From contig JASGIG010000001.1 in NCBI GenBank assembly GCA_047602055.1, positions 1,488,001 to 1,552,000 on the forward strand: 64,000 nucleotides of DNA. The letters are read 5' to 3'. Made by a program: the position numbers and the translations under genes. The notes beneath the pieces were generated by a model, which worked only from the letters and a program-made list of their open reading frames with translations, searched no databases and had not been told where the DNA came from. Shown in pieces: positions 1-8,064 of the stretch (position 1 is its first letter; each line of letters opens with the position of its first letter). The DNA is from JAODBQ01 sp047602055 (GTDB lineage: Bacteria > Actinomycetota > Acidimicrobiia > Acidimicrobiales > Ilumatobacteraceae).

Positions 1-129
1 GACGGTGTCTACTCGATCGTCCAGGGCCTCGACATCGACGACTACTCGCGCGGCAAGATCGACGCCTCCACGGCCGAGCTGGCCGAGGAGCGCGATGCCG
101 TCAAGGAATTGGGTCTCGTCAGAGCTTGA
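1..129 (+). CDS. mdh: Malate dehydrogenase, C-terminal end (partial)
   Basis: This is the last 42 residues of a protein that begins before the window. The reading frame holds IVQGLDIDDYSRGKID followed by LAEERDAVKELGL, which matches the C-terminal helix of actinobacterial NAD-dependent malate dehydrogenases (oxaloacetate/malate interconversion in the TCA cycle). The active-site residues lie upstream and are not visible. The stop is TGA at 127-129, and a 70-base dispersed repeat begins 9 bases later. Complex II genes of the same pathway lie at 12.2-15.7 kb. The identification rests only on this tail. Confidence 0.75.
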   Translation, partial: DGVYSIVQGLDIDDYSRGKIDASTAELAEERDAVKELGLVRA

Positions 130-137
130 TCGCGCTT

Positions 138-207
138 CGGTCGCGGCCAAGCCGCTCCCTGCGCCTACCGTGCTCGCCGCCTCCGCTTCGCTTTGGCGCT
201 CGCCGCG
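138..207 (+). repeat. Dispersed 70-base 3'-end repeat, family A, copy 1
   Basis: This 70-base G+C-rich segment recurs at 24255-24324 (minus), 38414-38483 (minus) and 55101-55170 (plus) with few substitutions. It lies 9 bases after the mdh stop and is oriented with that gene. All four copies begin CGGTCGC and end GCTCGCCGCG. No transposase or target-site duplication is visible. Confidence 0.85.
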
Positions 208-220
208 CCTTGGATCGGAG

Positions 221-937
221 TTAGCTCACAGCGACGGCGCAGGCGACCTGCATCATGCGGTCGACGCCGAGCTGCAGCTCGTCGTCGGAGATTCGCTCGC
301 TCGTGCCGTCGTCGAAGCTGACGATGTCGCTGATCGTCATCAGCCCGATCGCCTCGATCCCGTGGATCGCGGCGAGCGTGTAGAGCGCCGACACCTCCAT
401 CTCCACGGCGAGGTGGCCGCGGCTGGCATAGCGGGCGAGCAGGCCCTGGCGGGGGTCGTAGAACAGGCCGCTGGACACCACCGGGCCGACGTGCACCGTC
501 GCCCCCGACTCGCGGGCCAGGCGCACCGTCGTCTCCAGCAGCCCGTACGAGGCGACCGGGGCGTGCGGCTCGCCGTTCGTGAGCAGGTCGACGGTGCGGT
601 CGTCGGCCGTCGCCCCGATGGCCACGACCGTGTCGGCCATCCGCAGGTGCGGCTGGATCCCGCCGGCGGTGCCGACGCGGATCAGTCGCTGGACGCCGAG
701 CTGGATCAGCTCCGTGTAATAGATCGCCGCGCTCGGCCCGCCCATCCCGACGCTCTGCACGCTGATCGGCCGGCCCCGGAACGTGCCGGTGTAGCCGAGC
801 GCGCCGCGCACGTCGTTGACCAGCCGGGCGCCGGGGTCGAAGAACGTCTCGGCGATGTACGTGGCTCGTGTCGGGTCGCCGGGCACCAGCACGGCCGGGG
901 CGTAGTCGGACGGTTCCGCGCGGAGGTGGATCGGCAT
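221..937 (-). CDS. deoD: Purine nucleoside phosphorylase, DeoD type
   Basis: This 238-residue protein matches the usual length of hexameric DeoD-type phosphorylases, which split purine nucleosides with phosphate into base and (deoxy)ribose-1-phosphate in the cytoplasm. Visible family motifs are VLVPGDPTRA near residue 17, VNDVRGALGYTGTF near 39, GMGGPSAAIY near 62, RVGTAGGI near 85 and AVEMEVSALY near 180. The TISD segment near 205 holds the Asp that protonates the purine. The ATG at 937 is chosen because MPIHLRAEPSDYAP fits the family N terminus; the open frame upstream is antisense to the next gene. It stands alone between mdh and a divergent ATPase. It could feed bases to the purine-type cluster at 28.8-41.2 kb, which is an inference. 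Confidence 0.9.
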   Translation of the reverse strand: MPIHLRAEPSDYAPAVLVPGDPTRATYIAETFFDPGARLVNDVRGALGYTGTFRGRPISVQSVGMGGPSAAIYYTELIQLGVQRLIRVGTAGGIQPHLRMADTVVAIGATADDRTVDLLTNGEPHAPVASYGLLETTVRLARESGATVHVGPVVSSGLFYDPRQGLLARYASRGHLAVEMEVSALYTLAAIHGIEAIGLMTISDIVSFDDGTSERISDDELQLGVDRMMQVACAVAVS

Positions 938-1033
938 CGCCCGGCAGCGTACGGGATCGGCCAGATCTCCACGCTGACAGCGACTATTCTTTCGCGTGAT
1001 GTACGTCCAAACTTGCGCCGCTGGCGGGCTGGC

Positions 1034-2296
1034 GTGAGCACCATCGCCCGTTCGCCGATCGGCCGGATCCTGCCGCGCCACGCCCACCGTGCTGTCGTCG
1101 CCGGGTTGGCCGATACGCGGGTCGTCTTGGTCGACGGCGCCCGGCAGTGCGGCAAGAGCACCCTGGTCGGGCAGATCGGCGCCGAGCACGATGCCGCGTG
1201 GCGGAATCTCGACCGCGCCGCGACGAGGCAGGCGGCGGAGTTCGATCCGTCCTCGTTCGTCCGCGACGAGCAGATGCTGGTCATCGACGAGATCCAGCGT
1301 GTGCCGGAGCTTCTGCTGGCGATCAAGGAGGTCGTCGACGGTGATGCGCGGCCGGGTCGATTCCTCCTGACCGGCTCGGCGCGCGTCCTCGGACTGCGCG
1401 GCGTCGCCGACGTCCTGCCCGGCCGGATGGAGACGATCGAGCTGTGGCCGCTGTCGCAGGGTGAGATCGACGGGCGGCCGGACGGCTTCGTCGACGCGGC
1501 GTTCGAGCTCGGCCCTGCACTGCGCCATCGGAGCGACGAGCAGCGTGGTGGTTACGTCGACCGAGTCGTGCGCGGCGGGTTCCCCGAGGCCGTCGCCCGC
1601 GAGGGGCGCCGGCGGGAGGCGTTCTTCGACAACTACGTCGCCGACATCGTCAACCGCGACGTGGTCCAGTTGTCCGAGATCGAACGCGGCCCACAGATGC
1701 GGGCGCTCGTCCGGATGCTCGCAGCCCGCTCGGGGCAACTGCTCGTACCGGGCGCGCTCGGCAACGAGCTGGGGCTGCCGCAGACCACGGTCAGCCGGTA
1801 TCTCGGCCTGCTCGACGAGGTGTTCCTCGTCAAGCGCATCCCGGCGTGGTCCCGCAACCTGACGAGCCGGGTCGTCTCGACGGCCAAGGTCGCCATGGTC
1901 GATTCGGGCATCGCCGCGAACCTCGTCGGCCACGACGCCGCCAGCCTGCGCCGATACGACAGCCCGCTCGGCGGCTTGTTGGAGGGCTTCGTCGTGATGG
2001 AGATCGCCCGCCAGCTGACGTGGTCGCGGACACGAGCGGAGCTGTTCCACTACCGAACCAAGGACAAGGTCGAAGTGGACGCCGTGCTCGAGGACCGCCG
2101 TGGCCGGGTCGTCGCGATCGACGTCAAGGCGTCCGCTACCGTCCGGCCCGAGGACTTCCGCGGCATCAACCACCTGGCGACGCGTCTCGGCGACGATCTC
2201 GTCGCCGGCATCGTCTTGTACGCCGGCCCCGAGACGCTCGCCTTCGGGCCGAAGAACCGAGCAGTCCCGATCAGCGCTCTGTGGGAGCTGGGGTAG
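1034..2296 (+). CDS. ATP-binding protein with AAA_14 and DUF4143 domains
   Basis: This is a 420-residue P-loop protein of the AAA_14/DUF4143 family. The Walker A GARQCGKST is at residues 35-43, Walker B MLVIDE ends at residue 86, and a sensor-like LLTGSAR follows near 113. The C-terminal part carries KDKVEVDAVLEDRRGRVVAIDVKAS, resembling the PD-(D/E)XK-like fold of DUF4143. The physiological role of the family is unsettled; members are often found near toxin-antitoxin or mobile genes. A GTG at 1034 is chosen because the conserved region starts a few residues later; the same frame stays open far upstream but runs antisense to deoD. It stands alone and converges with the glycosylase gene. Confidence 0.8.
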   Translation: MSTIARSPIGRILPRHAHRAVVAGLADTRVVLVDGARQCGKSTLVGQIGAEHDAAWRNLDRAATRQAAEFDPSSFVRDEQMLVIDEIQRVPELLLAIKEVVDGDARPGRFLLTGSARVLGLRGVADVLPGRMETIELWPLSQGEIDGRPDGFVDAAFELGPALRHRSDEQRGGYVDRVVRGGFPEAVAREGRRREAFFDNYVADIVNRDVVQLSEIERGPQMRALVRMLAARSGQLLVPGALGNELGLPQTTVSRYLGLLDEVFLVKRIPAWSRNLTSRVVSTAKVAMVDSGIAANLVGHDAASLRRYDSPLGGLLEGFVVMEIARQLTWSRTRAELFHYRTKDKVEVDAVLEDRRGRVVAIDVKASATVRPEDFRGINHLATRLGDDLVAGIVLYAGPETLAFGPKNRAVPISALWELG

Positions 2297-2329
2297 CGCC
2301 GGCACGGACACGGTCACGCCCCGCCGGGG

Positions 2330-3181
2330 CTACTTCAGGAACCTCGACGTCGTGTTGTCGGCGAGGACCTTGCCGCCCGTCTGGCAGGTGGGGCAGTAGG
2401 CGACGGTGTAGCCGCTGTAGCTGACGCTGCGGATCGTGTCGCCGCACGCCGGGCATGCCTCGCCGACGCGGTTGTGCACGCGGCCGGGGCGGTCGGCCGA
2501 CGAGTTCATGTCCGAGCGGGTGCGCTCGTCGGCGAGCCCCTCGTCGACGGCCTCGTGGATCGCCGTGACGATCTTCGCCGCGCCGTCGGCGCCGAGCTTG
2601 CCGGTCATCGCGAACGGGCTGATCTTGGCCCGGTGGCAGACCTCGTTGGCCAGCATCCGGCCGAGCCCGGCGACCATGTGCTGGTCGCGCAGGTAGCCGT
2701 GGACGCGCATGTTGTGGGCGGCGAACGAGGCGGCCAGCTCGTCGGGCGTGACGTCCAGCGCCTCCGGGCCGAGCTTGTCGAGCGGCGGCCCGTCGGGGAT
2801 CGTGCCGTCGGCGGGCGTCGGCACGCACCACACGCCGGCGCGCCGCTCGGTGCCGGCCTCGGTGAGCAGCAGCGCCGGCTGGCTGCCCTGGAACACGAAG
2901 CGGGCCTGGCCGTTGCGCGGCTTGGCCGACTGCTTGACGTCGACGAGCAGCCGCCCGCCCTGCATCAGGTGGACGACGAACGTGACGGGCTCGAAGCGCG
3001 CCAGCAGGTACTTGCCGCGGCGGCGGACGTCGGCGAGCGGGTGGCCGTACGCCTCGGCCGGCTGCGGGACGGCCGTCTTCAGGGCCGTGAAGTTGAGCGG
3101 CACGAAGCGCTGGAGCACGGCGCCGGCGAACTGCTCGGTGAGCCGCTCGGCGTGCGCCTGGACCTCGGGGAGCTCGGGCAT
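2330..3181 (-). CDS. Fpg/Nei-family DNA glycosylase
   Basis: This 283-residue protein belongs to the formamidopyrimidine-DNA glycosylase/endonuclease VIII family, which excises oxidised bases and nicks the abasic site. The N terminus MPELPEVQ exposes the catalytic Pro2 and Glu3, and Lys57 in RRGKYLL is the beta-hairpin lysine. A helix-two-turn-helix segment GLGRMLANEVCHRAKISP lies near 170. A C-terminal zinc finger CPACG...YCPTCQ is intact in its four cysteines. The residue normally found as Arg in the GR(S/T) turn of that finger is Tyr here (SGYTVAYCPTCQ), so substrate choice may differ from classical Fpg. It starts five bases upstream of the SCP2 gene's stop reading and shares its strand, so the two may be co-transcribed. 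Confidence 0.85.
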   Translation of the reverse strand: MPELPEVQAHAERLTEQFAGAVLQRFVPLNFTALKTAVPQPAEAYGHPLADVRRRGKYLLARFEPVTFVVHLMQGGRLLVDVKQSAKPRNGQARFVFQGSQPALLLTEAGTERRAGVWCVPTPADGTIPDGPPLDKLGPEALDVTPDELAASFAAHNMRVHGYLRDQHMVAGLGRMLANEVCHRAKISPFAMTGKLGADGAAKIVTAIHEAVDEGLADERTRSDMNSSADRPGRVHNRVGEACPACGDTIRSVSYSGYTVAYCPTCQTGGKVLADNTTSRFLK

Positions 3182-3185
3182 GTGC

Positions 3186-3580
3186 CTACGAGTACTCGGT
3201 GTGCTCGCGGACGGCGGCGAACACCGTGTCGAGGGCGCCGAACACCGGCTGGGCGTCGATCAGCTTCTGCTGGTCGCCGGTCAGGCGGATCCTCCCCTTG
3301 ATGAACGCCTCCTGCGCGGCGAGCTGGTGGGTGGCGACGGCGACGGCCGTCTCCCAGTCCTGCTCCATGCGGACGTCCTCCGGCCACGCCACCCCGGCGC
3401 CGAAGCGGGCCGCGCCGCCGGCGAGCTGGAGGTGGTAGACGACGTCACCCTCGGGCCCGCCGGACACGACCTGGGTGACGCCGATCTCGTGGCGACCGGC
3501 GAGGTCGCGAGCAGCGCGTCGCTGCGGTCGACCTCGGCGGACAGGGCGTCGAGCCACTCCAAGCTCAGATAGCGGTACAC
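3186..3580 (-). CDS. SCP2 sterol-binding domain protein, broken by one frameshift
   Basis: Two overlapping frames together give one about 131-residue SCP2-like lipid-binding protein. The first part starts at a GTG at 3580 and reads VYRYLSLEWLDALSAEVDRSDALLA. The second reads LAGRHEIGVTQVVSGG, then DVVYHLQLAGGAARF, QDWETAVAVA and AFIKGRIRLTGDQQKLI to the stop at 3186. The shift lies at about 3503-3508. Adding one base there restores SDALLADLAGRHEIG, so a missing base is the simplest explanation. Small actinobacterial SCP2 proteins of this kind are common and mostly uncharacterised. A GGGCAGG ribosome site precedes the GTG. It is followed closely by the Fpg/Nei gene. Confidence 0.7.
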
Positions 3581-3705
3581 CCTGCCCAGTCTGGCGCGTC
3601 GGCGCCGCGGGATTCGACTACGAGGTCGACCTCGCTGCCGCCGAGCGTTCGTTTCGTCTGGCTTCGCCAGCCGAAGCACCGAACCGTGACGATTGGTCGC
3701 CTCGC

Positions 3706-5457
3706 CTATCGGCTCGGCTCCAGTACCGACAGCCAGACGGCTTCGTCGACGCCGACGGTGCGCGCTGACGGATCGCCGGAGGCCACGAGCACCACGTCGC
3801 CGGAGGTGACCAGCACCTCGGCGCTGTCGGGCAGCCGGTACGGGTCGGGGCCGAAGTTGACGACGCAGCGGAAGCCGGGCTCGCGGCGGAACGACAGGAC
3901 GCCGGCGGGCACGTCGTCGTCCCAGGCCAACGTGCCGTCGCCGAGCGCCGGGTGCCGGCGGCGCACGGCGAGCGCGGCGCGGTACAGGTTGAGGTGGCTG
4001 CGCGGGTCCGTGTCCTGGGCGGCGACGGTCAGCGCCGCCCAGTGCTCAGGCTGTGGCAGCCACGGCGGGTGCTCGGTGCTGCCGAAGCCGAACGGGGCGG
4101 CGTCGCCCGACCACGGGATCGGCACCCGGCAGCCGTCGCGCCCGTGCACCCTGTGGTTGGTGCGCGTCCAGATCGGGTCCTGCAGCGCGGACTCGGGGAG
4201 GTCCTCGACCTCTTCCAGGCCGAGCTCGTCGCCCTGGTACACGTAGGCCCCGCCGGGCAGCGCGAGCTCCAGCAGGACCGCGGCGCGGGCCCGCCGGCGG
4301 CCGAGCTCGACGTCGGCGACCTGACCGCCGCGGTTGCCCATCGCCGACGACTCACCCTCCATCCCCGTGGCGGTGAACCGCACCCCGCTCACCGGCCGCC
4401 CGTAGCGGGTGACGACGCGGGTGGTGTCGTGGTTGGCGAGCACCCACGTCGCCGGCGCGCCCATCGGCTCGAGTGCCGCCAGCGTGAGGTCGATCACGTG
4501 GCGCTGCGACTCGACCGTCCACTCGCACACCAGCGCCTCGAAGTTGAACGAGGTGTGCAGCTCGTCGGCGCGCACGTACTTGGCCAGCTCGGACAGCGGG
4601 CTGACCCAGGCTTCGGCGACGAACACGCGGGCGCCGAGGTCGGTGCCGGCGTAGGCGTCGGCGACGGTGCGCCAGCGGCGGAGGATGTCGTGGACGTGCG
4701 GCTGGTTCATGTACGGCAAGCTCGTCATCTGGCCGGCGATCGGCCGGCCGCGCCCGTCGACCGGCACATCCGGGAGCCCGGCCTCCTTGGCCATCGAGTT
4801 GGCGACGTCGATGCGGAACCCGTCGACGCCGCGGTCGAACCAGAACCGCAGGATCGAGTCGAACTCGTCGGCGACGGCCGGGTGCTCCCAGTTCCAATCG
4901 GGCTGCTCGGAGGCGAACAGGTGCAGGAACCACTGGCCGGGCGTGCCGTCGGGGTTCGCGGTGCGGTCCCACGCCGGGCCGCCGAAGCGTGACGGCCAGT
5001 TGTTCGGCGGGCGCTCGCCGTCGCCGTCGTCGCCGTCACCGTCGTCGCGACCGTCACGGAAGATGAACAGCTCCCGCTCGGGCGACCCGGGTCCGGCGGC
5101 GAGCGCGGCCTGGAACCACGGGTGCTGGTCGCTGCAGTGGTTCGGCACGAGGTCGACGAGCACGCGCAGGCCGAGGTCGTGGGCGGCGGCGACGAAGCGG
5201 TCGGCGTCGGCGAGGGTGCCGAAGTCGGGGAGGATGTCGCGGTAGTCGCTGACGTCGTAGCCGCCGTCGGCGAGCGGGGAGCGATACCACGGGCTGACCC
5301 AGATGGCGTCGACGCCGAGGCCGGCCAGGTACGGCAGGCGCTCGATGATCCCGGCGATGTCGCCGGTGCCGTCACCGTCGGCGTCGGCGAACGAGCGCGG
5401 GTACACCTGGTAGACGACGGCGTGGCGCCACCAATCGGGATCGTCGGGCAGTGTCAT
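3706..5457 (-). CDS. Alpha-glucosidase, GH13 family
   Basis: This 583-residue protein has a full GH13 (alpha-amylase superfamily) barrel acting on alpha-1,4- or alpha-1,6-linked glucosides. Visible motifs are the N-terminal WWRHAVVYQVYPRSFAD, DLVPNH near 120, GFRIDVAN with the nucleophile Asp near 217, VFVAEAW with the acid/base Glu near 281, and LANHDTTR with the third catalytic Asp near 344. The calcium-site-like stretch DADGDGTGD and the length fit oligo-1,6-glucosidase/maltase-type enzymes. The ATG at 5457 overlaps the stop of the upstream dehydrogenase (ATGA), so translation is probably coupled. It is the last gene of a three-gene minus-strand operon. Pairing a sugar hydrolase with acetoacetate and hydroxyacyl-CoA enzymes is unusual. 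Confidence 0.88.
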   Translation of the reverse strand: MTLPDDPDWWRHAVVYQVYPRSFADADGDGTGDIAGIIERLPYLAGLGVDAIWVSPWYRSPLADGGYDVSDYRDILPDFGTLADADRFVAAAHDLGLRVLVDLVPNHCSDQHPWFQAALAAGPGSPERELFIFRDGRDDGDGDDGDGERPPNNWPSRFGGPAWDRTANPDGTPGQWFLHLFASEQPDWNWEHPAVADEFDSILRFWFDRGVDGFRIDVANSMAKEAGLPDVPVDGRGRPIAGQMTSLPYMNQPHVHDILRRWRTVADAYAGTDLGARVFVAEAWVSPLSELAKYVRADELHTSFNFEALVCEWTVESQRHVIDLTLAALEPMGAPATWVLANHDTTRVVTRYGRPVSGVRFTATGMEGESSAMGNRGGQVADVELGRRRARAAVLLELALPGGAYVYQGDELGLEEVEDLPESALQDPIWTRTNHRVHGRDGCRVPIPWSGDAAPFGFGSTEHPPWLPQPEHWAALTVAAQDTDPRSHLNLYRAALAVRRRHPALGDGTLAWDDDVPAGVLSFRREPGFRCVVNFGPDPYRLPDSAEVLVTSGDVVLVASGDPSARTVGVDEAVWLSVLEPSR

Positions 5458-6401
5458 CGATCGGTGGTCTCCTCGGTGGTCGTCACGGCGGTCTGCAGGG
5501 CGCGGATGATCGCCAACTGCTTGGCGTCGCGCGATGCCTCCTGGGCCGCGAACGGCGTGGCGCCGAACGCCGCTTCGGACTGCTCGACGATCAGCTGCTG
5601 GAGGTGCTCGTCGAGCTCGACGGCCGGCATCGCCTGCCACCCGGCGTTCATCCCCTCGGCGAACTGGGTGAAGAAGCCGCGGAAGCCGGTCGGCCCGCCG
5701 CCGAGGTGGAACGAGTGGAACGGCCCGTCGGCCGCCCAGCGCAGGCCGATCGAGCCGGTGACGATGTCGTCGAGCTCGGCGATGGACACCACGCCCTCGC
5801 GCACGAGGTACGCGCACTCGCGCAGCAGTGCCTGCTGCAGGCGGTTGGCGACGAAGCCGCGCACCTCCTTGTGCAGCACGCGTGGCACCTTGCCGAGCGA
5901 CTCGTAGAAGGCGACCGCGTCGGCAACCGCCTGCGGGCTGGTGCGCTCGCCGGGGACGACCTCGACGAGCGGGATGAGGTGCGGCGGGTTGAACGGGTGG
6001 CCGACGAGCAGCCGGCTGGCGTCGGCGAGATCCCGGCCCTGCGCGGTGGCGGTGATCGCCGAGCTCGACGACGCCAGCAGCGCGTGCGCCGGCACGACCG
6101 CGGCGATGCGCGCCCACAGCTCGCGCTTGACGTTCGGCCGCTCCGGGCCGTTCTCCTGGACGCCGTCGACGCCGTCGACGGCGCGCTCCAGGTCGGCTTC
6201 GAACGTCAGGCGCTCGGTCATCCCGTCGGTCGCCAGGCCGAGCGCGGCGAGCGTCGGGGTGGCATGGTCGACCATCCGGCCGACGTCGTCGGCGACGTCC
6301 GGCCGTGGGTCGTTGACGACGACGTCGTGCCCGTTGGCCAGGAACAGCGCCGTCCACGAGGCGCCGATCACGCCGGCGCCGATCACGGCGATGCGGCTCA
6401 C
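5454..6401 (-). CDS. 3-hydroxyacyl-CoA dehydrogenase family protein
   Basis: This 315-residue NAD-dependent dehydrogenase has a Rossmann fold opening with VSRIAVIGAGVIGASW (GxGxxG at residues 8-13). The SSSSAITATA segment near 120, GHPFNPPHLIPLVEVVPG near 140 and FVANRLQQALLREC near 190 match the 3-hydroxyacyl-CoA/3-hydroxybutyryl-CoA dehydrogenase family, including L-carnitine 3-dehydrogenase and L-gulonate dehydrogenase. The EVVPGERT stretch and single-domain length favour the carnitine/gulonate-like branch over fatty-acid multienzymes; the substrate cannot be fixed from sequence. The GTG at 6401 overlaps the upstream stop (GTGA), and the stop overlaps the glucosidase start (ATGA). Confidence 0.82.
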   Translation of the reverse strand: MSRIAVIGAGVIGASWTALFLANGHDVVVNDPRPDVADDVGRMVDHATPTLAALGLATDGMTERLTFEADLERAVDGVDGVQENGPERPNVKRELWARIAAVVPAHALLASSSSAITATAQGRDLADASRLLVGHPFNPPHLIPLVEVVPGERTSPQAVADAVAFYESLGKVPRVLHKEVRGFVANRLQQALLRECAYLVREGVVSIAELDDIVTGSIGLRWAADGPFHSFHLGGGPTGFRGFFTQFAEGMNAGWQAMPAVELDEHLQQLIVEQSEAAFGATPFAAQEASRDAKQLAIIRALQTAVTTTEETTDR

Positions 6402-7144
6402 TTCGACTCCCCCGTGAGGTAGTCGAACACCGGCTGCACGCCCTCCAGCGTCAGGTCGGTGACGATGTGGCTGGCGTCGACGATCTCCAGCACGGGCAGG
6501 TCGGCGAGCGGGGCGAGGACGTGGGCGTACAGCTGCAGGCGGGCCGGTCCGGTCCACGCCTCCTTGACGACGATGTCGGTGATCTCGGTGCGCACCAGGT
6601 CGCAGATCAGCGGCCGGAAGCCGTAGCCACGGACGACCTTGAGCATGAACGTCGGCACGGTGATCTGCCGCCGAGCCTCCTCGGGGTCGAGCGCTCGGTA
6701 CTTGTAGCCCATCGTCGCCGTCGCCACCCGCTCCGACGTGACGTCGAGCGTGCCGATCAGCGCGCTCTGCTCGACGCGCAGGCGCGGCGCGCCGAGCGTC
6801 TTCGGGTAGGCGCTCATCTCCCGCCCCGACACGGTGGCGGCGAAGTTGTCCAGGTACATCGCGTGCAGGTACTCGCCGCGCTCGTCGCCGAGGCGCACCG
6901 GGATCGCCTGGCCGCCCTCGGTGTACGGCCCGTAGCCGCCGACGTCGCCCATGTACATGATCTCGAAGCGCACCAGCGGCTCGTCGATCTCCAGCGGTTC
7001 GGGCACTGCGTCGCGCAGCGCGTCGGGATCGGTGCGGTAGACGATGTTGAGGTACTCGCGGTCGACGAAGCGCTGCCGCCCCGGCGAGTACGCCGGTGAC
7101 ATCATCGGCGTGGCGAAGCGCTTGGCGACACGGTCGGCTCGCAT
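6398..7144 (-). CDS. Acetoacetate decarboxylase family protein
   Basis: This 248-residue protein matches acetoacetate decarboxylase, which converts acetoacetate to acetone and CO2 through a Schiff base on lysine. The SGREMSAYPKTLGAPRL segment places Lys115 at the position of the catalytic lysine of the Clostridium enzyme. The acidic VRFEIMYMGD and Arg/Glu-rich flanks are consistent with the pKa-perturbing site. Some homologues act as aldolase/dehydratases on other keto acids, so the exact reaction is open. It leads an operon with a hydroxyacyl-type dehydrogenase and a GH13 glucosidase, joined by GTGA and ATGA overlaps. The ATG at 7144 is followed at once by conserved sequence. Confidence 0.82.
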   Translation of the reverse strand: MRADRVAKRFATPMMSPAYSPGRQRFVDREYLNIVYRTDPDALRDAVPEPLEIDEPLVRFEIMYMGDVGGYGPYTEGGQAIPVRLGDERGEYLHAMYLDNFAATVSGREMSAYPKTLGAPRLRVEQSALIGTLDVTSERVATATMGYKYRALDPEEARRQITVPTFMLKVVRGYGFRPLICDLVRTEITDIVVKEAWTGPARLQLYAHVLAPLADLPVLEIVDASHIVTDLTLEGVQPVFDYLTGESK

Positions 7145-7214
7145 CCGATCCTCCCCCAGGTTCGATCGTGTGGCGGAGGGTAGTCGCGGCCACGTGGCTC
7201 CTACGCTCGACGCG

Positions 7215-7889
7215 GTGGGACGACCTCGGCCGCAGACGGTGACGTCGTGGCCGGCGTCCGCCGACGAGCTGGCGCACGCCGACGTCGCCGTCGAGGCGTG
7301 GTGGTTCTGGGGTGCCGACGCCGGGGGAGCGGGTGGGCTGTTCGTCGGCTTCGAGGTCCGCGGCCGGCGCTACGACTACTGGGCCGGGCTCGTGCGCCCT
7401 GGTGAGCCGTACCTGCTGATCGAGGAGCTCGACGGCGCCGACCGCCGCGCCGGGCTGGAGATCAAGCCGAAGGAGATGTGGGCCGACCACGTCTGCGACG
7501 AGCCGCTGCGGCAGTGGAGCGTCGGCAACGAGGCCCACGGCGTGCTGCTCGACGACCCGGACGAGGCGTGGCGACGCGCCCGCGGCACGCTCGTCCCGGT
7601 GACGTTCGACGTCGAGTGGCACGCCACCGGCCCGGCGCGGCCGATCGAGCGCGGCTACGCCCAGGACGGCGAGATCGACGCGCGCATCGAACTGACCGAG
7701 GGCGTGCTGGCGCTCGTCGGTCCGGCGCGCCGCGTCCACGTCTGGGGCATGCCCTACGTCCCCGACGCGTACGCGATGCCCGTCGTCGACACCTGGCGCC
7801 GCGCCCCGTACCGCCGCACCGACGGCCGTCTCGTCGACCAGGTCCTCGCCCCGTCCAACGAGTGGCTCGGCCGCGCCGTCACCCGTTGA
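7215..7889 (+). CDS. Hypothetical protein, beta-rich
   Basis: This 224-residue protein is not recognised. It is rich in aromatic and acidic residues with alternating hydrophobic patterns (VAVEAWWFWGADAGG, LFVGFEVRGRRYDYWAG, TFDVEWHATGPARPIERGY), suggesting a lipocalin-like or other beta-sandwich fold. No signal peptide or membrane segment is visible. A GTG at 7215 is preferred because the upstream part of the frame overlaps the promoter side of the divergent decarboxylase gene. A pair of hairpin repeats begins 11 bases after its stop. Confidence 0.6.
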   Translation: MGRPRPQTVTSWPASADELAHADVAVEAWWFWGADAGGAGGLFVGFEVRGRRYDYWAGLVRPGEPYLLIEELDGADRRAGLEIKPKEMWADHVCDEPLRQWSVGNEAHGVLLDDPDEAWRRARGTLVPVTFDVEWHATGPARPIERGYAQDGEIDARIELTEGVLALVGPARRVHVWGMPYVPDAYAMPVVDTWRRAPYRRTDGRLVDQVLAPSNEWLGRAVTR

Positions 7890-7900
7890 CCCAACGGCGC

Positions 7901-8011
7901 GATGAGTGATGAGCCGAAGTGTTCGGCTCACAGCTCATCGGTCACCCGGCGTTGGCGTGCGCCCCGGGGCGAGATGAGTGATGAGCCGAACGGTGCGGCT
8001 CACAGCTCATC
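7901..8011. repeat. Tandem pair of 39-base hairpin repeats, family D
   Basis: Copies at 7901-7939 and 7973-8011 share the arms GATGAGTGATGAGCCGAA and CGGCTCACAGCTCATC around a variable loop. Each folds as a hairpin with a 3-base internal bulge (TGA facing CAG). They fill the gap between the hypothetical gene and the DUF3097 gene and may end transcription of the former. Confidence 0.75.
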
Positions 8012-8064
8012 GCGCCCCGGCATCCCGGCACGCGGGCAGGCGCTCGGCCAGACTGGTCGGCGTC

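Noticed and set aside
138..207. Family A repeats as insertion-sequence ends
   Set aside because: They are not paired as inverted ends around any open frame, and no target duplication is visible.
5..1033. A long open frame leading into the DUF4143 gene
   Set aside because: It runs through the mdh end and antisense to deoD, with Arg/His-rich composition typical of G+C-rich shadow frames.
938..2317. Open frame upstream of deoD on the minus strand
   Set aside because: It is antisense to the well-supported DUF4143 ATPase; the DeoD N terminus fits the ATG at 937.
7901..8011. CRISPR array
   Set aside because: There are only two units, each itself a hairpin, with no cas gene in the window.
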